Below, in pieces: positions 28,690 through 36,379 of a DNA stretch of 64,000 nt (position 1 is its first letter; each line of letters begins with the position of its first letter). The notes under the pieces are model-generated. The model was given only the letters and a program-made list of their open reading frames with translations. It ran no database searches and was not told the origin of the DNA. The position numbers and the translations under genes were made by a program. The DNA lies in NCBI RefSeq assembly GCF_004364775.1, contig NZ_SOAL01000002.1, positions 228,736-292,735 on the forward strand, given 5' to 3'. The DNA is from Comamonas sp. JUb58. GTDB taxonomy: Bacteria; Pseudomonadota; Gammaproteobacteria; Burkholderiales; Burkholderiaceae_C.

Positions 28690-29454
28690 CTAGCAAGGAC
28701 AGGCTAACCTGCCAATTAATCCACTACCTTCTATTAGTAATAGTGAGCGATGTTGCTCTTTGCACATTGCATCCAAGTGAATTTGACCAGGGACGTTTTT
28801 ATATATTCTATAAATCCAAAAAACACCTAATTTTTTATGCTCTAAAAAATCACCAGCTTTTATATGACCTAGGCTTGGGAGAAATATATCCGACAAAGTT
28901 GAGCCCTCATGCACCATAGATTCGTCACAATTTATGCTTGAATTATCTTTATTTTGCAACGCTAAAACATCAATAGCAAAGGGCTTGAAAAATCTTATAA
29001 ATTTCTCATCAGAGTAATCATCTAAAAACCGTAAGCCATCCTTTCCGCTATTCAAACACCAAATATCCAGACCACCAATCACTTCATAGAAAATCTTGCG
29101 CATTGGGGCAACCATGAAACGACACTCCTCCAGACCAGAATAGTCCCCACTCAGTATCTTAAAAAAGAAATCCCGCCCTTTCAGAATAATGGCAGTTCTG
29201 AAATTCAAAAAATCAAAATAATCTTTGCAGAAATATTCGCTCCTCCCAAAATCCGCCAATTCTTTAGTACTCATTAAATTCAAGAGAACATCGAAGTCAT
29301 TGAAAATGTTTATCACACACTCGTCTTCACGTTTGCTCGAGAAGGCAAGAATTTCTTTCGCGACACTCATGTAATCATCAAATTTTTGAGAGTCAGCTCC
29401 GTTAAAAATATCCCATATCATGAGATTTTCGCAAGAGGATTTATTATCAAGCAC
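28690..29454 (-). CDS. Candidate immunity protein of the orphan RHS/GIY-YIG module
   Basis: The protein has 254 residues, no signal peptide, acidic and hydrophobic, with low GC. I do not recognise the family with confidence; a C-terminal stretch SDIFLPSLGHIKAGDFLEHKK slightly recalls DUF1629/Imm11-like proteins. The GTG at 29454 follows the toxin stop by two bases and has GGAG five bases upstream, so translation is coupled to the toxin. Position directly after a toxin C-terminal domain, cytoplasmic character and composition support an immunity role by inference. An in-frame ATG at 29475 inside the toxin gene is an alternative start. Confidence 0.6.
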   Translation of the reverse strand: MLDNKSSCENLMIWDIFNGADSQKFDDYMSVAKEILAFSSKREDECVINIFNDFDVLLNLMSTKELADFGRSEYFCKDYFDFLNFRTAIILKGRDFFFKILSGDYSGLEECRFMVAPMRKIFYEVIGGLDIWCLNSGKDGLRFLDDYSDEKFIRFFKPFAIDVLALQNKDNSSINCDESMVHEGSTLSDIFLPSLGHIKAGDFLEHKKLGVFWIYRIYKNVPGQIHLDAMCKEQHRSLLLIEGSGLIGRLACPC

Positions 29455-29456
29455 GG

Positions 29457-30617
29457 TCACTCCACTCCTTCGCATGGGCAATTTTGTTTCTTCCAAGCTA
29501 TCCGTTTAGGTATAGTAAATAGAGGGTGCTCAGGATTTAATTTACTATTAAATATCGGTCGATTCCACAAAATAGATAGCTTCTCTCTGAAATTGCAAGT
29601 AGCTCTATTAGGAACCTCCTCCCAGTAAGTTTTTGTTATCCTGCATTGTTTGCACGCATATTTAGCAACCACTCCATCATATTCATGCTCTTTGGCTCTG
29701 CGCTCAAGGTCATTGGTGATGCCAATATATACAATATCGTCATTACAGTCCCTGTATTCATATCTGTAGCATTTTTCGTCGGGGAAAGTTAGCTGAGGAA
29801 GAGTAGGAAGAGCAATGGGAGGTGGTGGGACAGGTCGACCATCTTGCGAGCAACCTGGAACAGGATACACACATATAATTACCCCCGCCTTTCCAGAAAC
29901 ATCTCCGAACGACAAAGGGTTCTGATGGGAATATCCATATATATTTACTCCGCCAGCAAGACCTATAGGATCAGATCTTATATATCTCCCTGTTTGCGCA
30001 GAATACTCTCTATGTAAATTATCTGCATATTGACTCTCTTCATCCAAATATTGACCTGGAAAACGCAGGTTTACATTAACTACCTTGACCAAAGCCCTAG
30101 CCAAACCAAAACTTTCTTGCACGCCACTCCAGAAAATCTCCCCAAGTTTGTCAGTACCTAGAATGGGGGTGAATAGATGATCTACATGCAAGTAAGTATA
30201 TTCAGTTGGCAAATTTGCTAAACGCTCCTTAATCGAATCTGCTTGCCAAACCGGATCCGTACTCCACAACCCCTGCTGCCCCGCAACTGGATTGAATCCA
30301 TAAGCCCGTTGCAGCTTGCCATCCTTATCCAATTCCCCCATCAGCGCCTGCTCGCTGTAGATGAAGTAGGTCACTTGCGTGGCTGCGTCTTTGGTCACGC
30401 TCTTGCTGATTCTGCGGCCGAACGGGTCATAGCGGTAATGGGCTAGCGTGCCGTCACTGCTCTCGTAGGTGATCAGTCGCTCGGCGGCGTTGTAGCGGTA
30501 GGTCTTGCTGTCCTGCCCACTCGCCTCTTGCTGGGTATGTCCCTGCGGGGTGTAGCTCACCTGGGTGTCTACCGCAGGGCTTGGGCTAAACGGCGTTTTG
30601 CTAGGGTAGCGGACCAT
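29457..30617 (-). CDS. Orphan RHS C-terminal module with GIY-YIG nuclease toxin domain
   Basis: The frame encodes 386 residues. Residues 1-200 are the end of an RHS/YD-repeat core (YRYDPFGRRISKSVT, YGFNPVAGQQGLWSTDP, FPGQYLDEESQYADN), closely matching the intact RHS protein upstream. The self-cleavage site DPxGL is degenerate (NPLSFGDVSG). The C-terminal ~110 residues form a GIY-YIG domain: CYRYEYRDC, VYIGITND, ERRAKEH, and a Glu in REKLSILWNRP. The ATG at 30617 has no clear ribosome site. Immediately upstream the same frame is broken by TAG, so this is a displaced toxin tip that is silent unless recombined onto the intact gene. Confidence 0.75.
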   Translation of the reverse strand: MVRYPSKTPFSPSPAVDTQVSYTPQGHTQQEASGQDSKTYRYNAAERLITYESSDGTLAHYRYDPFGRRISKSVTKDAATQVTYFIYSEQALMGELDKDGKLQRAYGFNPVAGQQGLWSTDPVWQADSIKERLANLPTEYTYLHVDHLFTPILGTDKLGEIFWSGVQESFGLARALVKVVNVNLRFPGQYLDEESQYADNLHREYSAQTGRYIRSDPIGLAGGVNIYGYSHQNPLSFGDVSGKAGVIICVYPVPGCSQDGRPVPPPPIALPTLPQLTFPDEKCYRYEYRDCNDDIVYIGITNDLERRAKEHEYDGVVAKYACKQCRITKTYWEEVPNRATCNFREKLSILWNRPIFNSKLNPEHPLFTIPKRIAWKKQNCPCEGVE

Positions 30618-30790
30618 TTGGTTTTCGGCGTTCTAGCTCCAGGCGCCCGGCTGGTGCGCGCTGCTGGTGCGGTTGCCAACGGCGTCATAGCCGTAGTGTT
30701 CGCTGGGCAGAACACCACCCGGTTCTCTCGCTCGCCGTTGACGCATTCAAACGAGCATTCTGCTGTGACCCGCACGCTACACGAAGAGCA
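30618..30790 (-). pseudogene. Fused remnants of an RHS core and of the 1436-aa beta-helix/Ig gene
   Basis: Reading leftward, 30790-30709 matches the end of the 1436-aa gene (AECSFECVNGERENRVVF); 52 bases (30709-30760) are identical to 36691-36742. The sequence then switches near 30708, at a shared CCCAG, into RHS core (HYGYDAVGNRTSSAHQ) in another frame. That frame hits TAG near 30633 where the intact gene has a Tyr codon (WSYNADNQ). This is the scar of a deletion that joined the upstream gene to a second RHS copy. Confidence 0.75.
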
Positions 30791-31120
30791 CTGGCTGGGA
30801 TGTCGTATCTCAGGGATAGATCAGGCATATGAGATCAAGCCGGTTCTTGTTTTGGCGGTATTCTATGAAGCGCCTTGCTGCGGTTCTAACGCGGTCTCGC
30901 GGTCCTCAGTGCCGAATCTCTACTGGGGTCTATGTTGGAGAGGGCAAGGGCTTGCTTCAGATCCGTTGGTGAGGTAGCGATGGGAAGGAGATTTGAGCGG
31001 TAGCTGACTGAGCGGAGCATTCAGCTATCAAGCCCCCTTTTGCCCATTCATCGCACTGGAAGCGCCTCCCACGCTTATAGCGGCCGAAATGCATCTCGGG
31101 CGGTGAAGCCTTGTCCTTAA
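30790..31120. repeat. Diverged ~330-bp repeat, copy A
   Basis: This is the partner of 26930-27255 in the same orientation, and is described there. It lies between the first immunity gene (ending at 31200) and the gene-fusion scar. Each toxin-immunity module is thus followed by one copy. The remaining 31121-31199 holds nothing recognisable. Confidence 0.65.
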
Positions 31121-31199
31121 GCCAATTGATCATGTGGGGCTTGCAGGTGGAAACTGGTGTTGTGATTCGATCTTGAATCCACCCTGTTTTAAAAGGATG

Positions 31200-31898
31200 T
31201 CAAGGAACAATTTCGAAAAGAAATGGAATTAAGGTATCTCTTTCTTCCAAACCCGAGTCGTATTTTATAAGAACGGCATAATTTTCCGCATTCAAAATTG
31301 ATTGAACGGTCCCGACTCCTTTTCCAAATTTATTTTTAACTCTAGCACCGACACCAACCAATCCCAAATCAGGAATATCAATCTCACTCGCTTCAACGTC
31401 ATAAGAAACCCTCTCACTTTTGAAAGAAGCTCCAAAGCGAGCCCATAAATTCGGAAGCGAGCTCTGCATTTCAAACTCACCCCAGTCGCGCCACGACCAA
31501 TGATGAGTCCACTGGACTTGAGAATTTTTCTGGTGAGGAAATTGAAGCATTGCCCCCACGATTTCCTCATTAAAAATATAACTTAAATCCACTTCAAGAT
31601 TGACAATTTCGTCTGGGTTTTCGATCATCAATTTATAAAATTCAAACCCTTCCCAGACAATCCACCCTCTAAAATACAAGAATAAATCATCACCCAAAAA
31701 TCTCCCATTAATAATACTACCAGCACACCAAATCAAAGGCACATCGAGAGCATTTATCTTCTTTAAAAATTCATCGACAATCTCCCCACCATGATATAGA
31801 TCCAGCAAATTTAGCCATAACTCAAAATCCAAAATTGATGGATTTTTATTTTTACTTTTGCAAAAAGCCAACCAATTCCAAAAAATATCATTACTCAT
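31200..31898 (-). CDS. DUF4240-domain protein, candidate immunity to RHS/GIY-YIG toxin 1
   Basis: The protein has 232 residues. The N-terminal half matches DUF4240: MSNDIFWNWL, then LLDLYHGGEIVDEFLK, LIWCAGSIINGRF, FLYFRGWIVWEGFEFY. The C-terminal part (about 130-232) is a second domain ending with a small beta-rich region (GVGARVKNKFGKGVG). No signal peptide is present, as needed for protection in the cytoplasm. The ATG at 31898 has AGGA six bases upstream, and the toxin stop codon is part of that ribosome site. GC content is low. The immunity role is inferred from position. Confidence 0.7.
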   Translation of the reverse strand: MSNDIFWNWLAFCKSKNKNPSILDFELWLNLLDLYHGGEIVDEFLKKINALDVPLIWCAGSIINGRFLGDDLFLYFRGWIVWEGFEFYKLMIENPDEIVNLEVDLSYIFNEEIVGAMLQFPHQKNSQVQWTHHWSWRDWGEFEMQSSLPNLWARFGASFKSERVSYDVEASEIDIPDLGLVGVGARVKNKFGKGVGTVQSILNAENYAVLIKYDSGLEERDTLIPFLFEIVP

Positions 31899-31906
31899 AT
31901 CAAATC

Positions 31907-34900
31907 CTACTGACATGGCACACAAACTTTATTCTGCCACTCTATGTACTTTCGGTACCTGGTCATTTCATCGTCTGGATTTTTACTAATATTTGCAAAT
32001 GGCCTTCTTGCTTCAATTTCATCAGTTTCAGCATCGTCACACTGTTGACGGGTTGCATATTTCCTCACAACAACAAAATTCAATGGGCATAGTGCGCATT
32101 CATACGTATTTATTTTGTCTCGATTTATATGTTGTCGCTCCCTAGACCTCGGATCCTGTTGAGTAATTCCAACATAAATTACAGTCCCCTTACAATCAAG
32201 AATATAATACAAAGCACATTCATTTCCTCTGGATCGATCAGGACGACCTCTATCCGCGTCATCTAGCGATCCACTACGACCACTTCCAGAAGAACTACCC
32301 CCACCAGCAGAGCGCCCACCCTGAGAAATGCCGGCACCACCTAGCCCTCCAAACCCCCCTCCAGATCCGATTCCCACCTGAAGTCCATATGGATCAATAT
32401 TAGACATCGGGTTATTGAGTACATAGGCATAAATATTCACACCTGCATTTAGACCAATAGGATCACTCTCCAAGTATCTTCCTATATTTGGCATATAATG
32501 CCGATTAAAATTATAATGGCCATTATTTTCCCCATCAAATACTTGACCAGGAAATCTTAATTTAACATTTACTAAATCATCAAGAATTTGAGCCGAACCA
32601 AACGTCTCATTGATATATCTCCACGTTATCTCCCCAAATTTTCCAGTTGCGACCTGAGGCGTCCCTAAGTGATCAGTGTGCAGATAATAGTATTCCGTTT
32701 CACTATCACTTAAGCTCCCTTTCTTCGGATCAGCTTGCCACAGCGGATCAGTACTCCAAAGTCCCTGTTGGCCTGAGACAGGATTAAACCCATAGGCTCT
32801 TTGAAAATTCCCATCTTTATCCAGCTCTCCCATCAGAGCATATTCACTGTATATATAATAAATTGTAGCACCTGCGCCACCTGCTCCATCCTTGATTGTT
32901 TTGGCAATGCGTCGCCCAAAAGGGTCGTAAAGATAGTGAGCTTGCATTCCATCTTCACCCTCAAAGTTAACTAATCTTTCTGCAGCATTGAAGCCGTATT
33001 TTCTCTGCCCTTGGCTATTGCTTTCCCTCGCAATATGCCCTTGCGCAGTGTAATCGACTTGAGTATCAAACGCGGCAGCTTGGCTAAACGGTTTTTTATC
33101 CGGATAGCGCACCAATTGGTTGTCTGCGTTGTAACTCCACACACCAGCTTGATGGGCGCTACTCGTCCGATTACCTACGGCATCGTATTCGTATATTTCA
33201 GTCGGCAACCCCAGACTTTGCAGATTTTCATCCGGCATAGCTTGGATGAGTCTATCTACACTATCGTAGCTATAGAAGATGTTACCCAAATCACTTTCTC
33301 TAGATATTATATTCCCAGCTCGGTCATACTTATACTTCAAGCTAGAGAGCACTCTACCATTATTACTATTAACTTGGATGGCAGTTATTCTTTGCAACGA
33401 ATCTAATTTTATCTTTTTTTCAACTCCTGGAGCGCGAATCTCGCCAGGCGTATTCCAGATGTAATTGTTATAAACAATTTCACTACTGTTTGGCAAAGTT
33501 ATCTTAACCAACCGTTCTTTAGAATATTCATAGGTTTGCACACTGCCTTCGGGGTAATTCTGACTTGCCAACTGCCCATCAGAATTGAAAGTTTGTCCCA
33601 TGTTGAAATTGAGGGTGCCACTCCCGTCCACTTTCCCATAATTGACTGCATTTTGCGTAGTCCTTCCCAAACCATCTTTGGTATATTTGGCGCCGCTTAT
33701 CAATTTTCCAGAGCCGTCTTTTTGCTCGTAGCTGATGAGTTGCCCATCCTTATTGAATTCATAGACAATTTGTTGGTCGAGCGTAACCCCTGCCAATTTG
33801 TGATTTTCCTCAGTAATCCTGCCCGCAACATCATAACTATATGATCGAGTATTCCCTCCTGGGTCAGTTCGCTGGATAAGTTGGCCCGTTGAGTTGTAGC
33901 CATATTGAATCTTGCCTCCCATCGGCCGGACTTCTTTAGTCTGCTTACCTGTGTTGTTATATTCAAATTTATGTGTGTTTCCGTTAGCATCTGTCAGACT
34001 AATGAGCCAATCATGTGCGTTCCAACCTTGTTTGGTCTTTTTTTCCGCAGGATCGGAACTCTCAATATTTCTGCCCAAGGCATCGTACTGCTCTAAGCTG
34101 GTTCTTCCCGCTGTATCAGTAGTTGCTACAGCCTGACCCAGAACATCATAGGTAAGGCTTTCTGTGCGGCTCTCCCCGCCACCCAGATGCTGGGTGGTCG
34201 CCGTTTCCCGTCCCCTCTGGTCGTACTTGTAGGTCTCTTTGTAGGTGGGGTACTGGGTGGCTATCAGCAGCCCTGCCTGCTCGGTGTCATCTGCCCCATA
34301 TTCATAGCTGGTGGTGTTGCCCGCAGGATCCTTGGTGGCTTGGATGCGGCCTCTCTCGTCATAGGTGGTTTCCGTGACCAAGCCGCTTTGGCTGATGGAC
34401 TGAATCGGCCAGCCATTGCTGTCATAGACGGTCCTGCGGCCCGCGCCTTCGGTCTCACCGGGCGCCAGGATTTCAATCACCCGGCCTCGCGGGTCATAGC
34501 GGGTAACCCGGGTGTTACCCATAGGGCTGATGACATGCGTACGCCTGCCTCTGGCGTCATAGCGGATTTGGGTGGCGTGGCCTAGCGGGTTGGTGGCCTT
34601 GGTCACATTGCCAGCGGCATCCACCTCCAGGCTGGTCGTGCGGCTCAGTGCATCGGTCTTGCTGGTTGGGGCCCCCCGCAAGTCATACGCCGTCTTTCTG
34701 GTATGCCCCTCGCCATCCGTTTGGGCGGTAACATTGCCTGCACTGTCGTACTGCCAGCTTTGGGTGATGGCATCCGCCTTGGTGGCATCCCCCGCGCCCT
34801 TGGTGCTGCTGGTGAGCTGGCTATGTTGGTCGTAGGTGTAGAGGGTGGTGCGCTGCTCGGGCAAGCCTTTGGCCTCCACCCATTCCGTCACATTCCCCTT

Positions 34901-36277
34901 GCTGTCATACCGCCAGGTACTCACAACCCCCAGCTGGTTGGTGTAGCTGTTCTGCCGTCCAAACACGGGCTCATAGGTGTACTTCTCCACGCTGCCATCG
35001 GGATGGGTGATTTGCAGCGGCTGGTAGTTGCTGTCGTAGGTTGTGGTGGTGTTGTAGCCCCGGGCATTGGTGTACTTCTGGTGGTAAGCGCCATCCCACT
35101 GGTTGGAGGCTGCCTTTTTGCCGTTGAAGGTGCGGCTGAGTTCATTGCCTTGCAGGTCGTACTGGGTGACGGTGGCGTTGCCCCGGCAGTCGGTGTAGGT
35201 GACTTCGAACACCCGGCGCTCGCGCAGGTAGTTGTTGGCGCCCGTTGATGCGCAGCCGCTTTGCCCGTCGAACTGGCCCACGCGCCCGCCGCCCCAGAGG
35301 TTGGCGAGTTTTTGCGTAGTGCCGCTGGTGCCTGTGGGGTCGATGGTGACGCCCTTTTTGCCCAGGCTCAGCATGGGCTCAGGCGCGGGGATGCTTTGGA
35401 TGTACTGGGCGCTGATCTTGAGGCCCAGCGGGTCGGTGCGGCTGGTGATCTGGCCGTTGGCGTCGTACTCGTACTTCCAGGCGTGGCCCATGACGTCGGT
35501 AACCTGGGCCAGGCGCTGGCCCGCCCATTGGTAGCTGACACTGCGCCCGGCCAGGTCTTCTATCTTGGTGATCAGGCCGCCTGCCATGGTGACGGTGTAG
35601 ATGGTCTTGTCAAAGTGGTCCAGGATGCGGGCGCTGGTGGCGCTGTCATAGGCGAAGCTGACTTTGACGCCGCTGGCGTTGGCATAGCTTTGGATGACCC
35701 CGTCTTGGCTGTAGTTGATGGTGTTGCCAAAGCGGTCGTACCACTGCCAGCCGGTGTGCTGGCCGGCCGCATCTTTGAGCCGTTTGATGTAAACGGGTGC
35801 ATTGCCTTTGCTCTTGGCCATGTACAGATCGCTTTGGCCGCTGCGCTCGTAGAGCACTCCCACCCGCTCTATCACTTTGGCGTCGCTGCCCAGCGGATCG
35901 AGCTCAAAGCTGAGCGGCGCCCAGGCGGGGTTGAGCCACCAGCGGCCCTGGCTCCAGGAGCGGGCAATGTCCAAGCTGCCGCCCAGCACTTTGACACTCA
36001 GGTCGGTGTTGCTCTCTTGGTACTCGCCATTGATCCAGTTGATGCGGGGCTCGCCAGCTTTGGCGACCGGGGTGAAGCCCAGCTCGGTGTTGGGCACGAA
36101 GGCGCCTATGCCGGAGATGCCTTGGGCGGAGGCCACGCTGGCTAAGCCTAAAGCGGAGACCAGCAGGCTGGTGCGCAGAATTTTTTTGGTAGTCGAGCCG
36201 TTGAGTGCCTGTTCGCCCGCAGCTACTGCAGCCGCTGTCGCTACTGCTCGTGCTGCGATTTTTGTAGAAATCGTCAT
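31907..36277 (-). CDS. Sec-exported RHS/YD-repeat toxin with C-terminal GIY-YIG nuclease domain
   Basis: The protein has 1456 residues. A signal peptide with a long N-region ends ASVASAQG (about residue 52). About 1000 residues of YD repeats follow (YEYDANGQITSRTDP, YDPRGRVIEILAPG and many others). The RHS core ends DPIGLNAGVNIYAY and the autoproteolysis motif DPYGL at about 1295-1299. A Gly/Ser-rich linker leads to a GIY-YIG domain (about 1354-1456): CALYYILDC, IYVGITQQ, RSRERQH, and a Glu in AETDEIEARRP. No PAAR or VgrG element is present. GC drops sharply in the last 1.5 kb. GAGGGA precedes the ATG at 36277. Confidence 0.9.
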   Translation of the reverse strand: MTISTKIAARAVATAAAVAAGEQALNGSTTKKILRTSLLVSALGLASVASAQGISGIGAFVPNTELGFTPVAKAGEPRINWINGEYQESNTDLSVKVLGGSLDIARSWSQGRWWLNPAWAPLSFELDPLGSDAKVIERVGVLYERSGQSDLYMAKSKGNAPVYIKRLKDAAGQHTGWQWYDRFGNTINYSQDGVIQSYANASGVKVSFAYDSATSARILDHFDKTIYTVTMAGGLITKIEDLAGRSVSYQWAGQRLAQVTDVMGHAWKYEYDANGQITSRTDPLGLKISAQYIQSIPAPEPMLSLGKKGVTIDPTGTSGTTQKLANLWGGGRVGQFDGQSGCASTGANNYLRERRVFEVTYTDCRGNATVTQYDLQGNELSRTFNGKKAASNQWDGAYHQKYTNARGYNTTTTYDSNYQPLQITHPDGSVEKYTYEPVFGRQNSYTNQLGVVSTWRYDSKGNVTEWVEAKGLPEQRTTLYTYDQHSQLTSSTKGAGDATKADAITQSWQYDSAGNVTAQTDGEGHTRKTAYDLRGAPTSKTDALSRTTSLEVDAAGNVTKATNPLGHATQIRYDARGRRTHVISPMGNTRVTRYDPRGRVIEILAPGETEGAGRRTVYDSNGWPIQSISQSGLVTETTYDERGRIQATKDPAGNTTSYEYGADDTEQAGLLIATQYPTYKETYKYDQRGRETATTQHLGGGESRTESLTYDVLGQAVATTDTAGRTSLEQYDALGRNIESSDPAEKKTKQGWNAHDWLISLTDANGNTHKFEYNNTGKQTKEVRPMGGKIQYGYNSTGQLIQRTDPGGNTRSYSYDVAGRITEENHKLAGVTLDQQIVYEFNKDGQLISYEQKDGSGKLISGAKYTKDGLGRTTQNAVNYGKVDGSGTLNFNMGQTFNSDGQLASQNYPEGSVQTYEYSKERLVKITLPNSSEIVYNNYIWNTPGEIRAPGVEKKIKLDSLQRITAIQVNSNNGRVLSSLKYKYDRAGNIISRESDLGNIFYSYDSVDRLIQAMPDENLQSLGLPTEIYEYDAVGNRTSSAHQAGVWSYNADNQLVRYPDKKPFSQAAAFDTQVDYTAQGHIARESNSQGQRKYGFNAAERLVNFEGEDGMQAHYLYDPFGRRIAKTIKDGAGGAGATIYYIYSEYALMGELDKDGNFQRAYGFNPVSGQQGLWSTDPLWQADPKKGSLSDSETEYYYLHTDHLGTPQVATGKFGEITWRYINETFGSAQILDDLVNVKLRFPGQVFDGENNGHYNFNRHYMPNIGRYLESDPIGLNAGVNIYAYVLNNPMSNIDPYGLQVGIGSGGGFGGLGGAGISQGGRSAGGGSSSGSGRSGSLDDADRGRPDRSRGNECALYYILDCKGTVIYVGITQQDPRSRERQHINRDKINTYECALCPLNFVVVRKYATRQQCDDAETDEIEARRPFANISKNPDDEMTRYRKYIEWQNKVCVPCQ

Positions 36278-36379
36278 CTGTTTTTCCCTCATATCCTTTA
36301 GTCCAGGCGCTGGGGCTGTGTGCCCCAGCACCTGCGCGTTATTTCCAATGTCTTTTTGAATCGGATCGGCATCCAGGCT

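Noticed and set aside
26930..31200. Insertion sequence or transposase remnant around the orphan cassette
   Set aside because: No transposase motif or terminal inverted repeats were seen; the repeats are direct and diverged.
31907..36277. Assignment of the RHS protein as a T6SS effector
   Set aside because: It has a Sec-type signal peptide, no PAAR domain, and there are no VgrG, Hcp or adaptor genes in the window.
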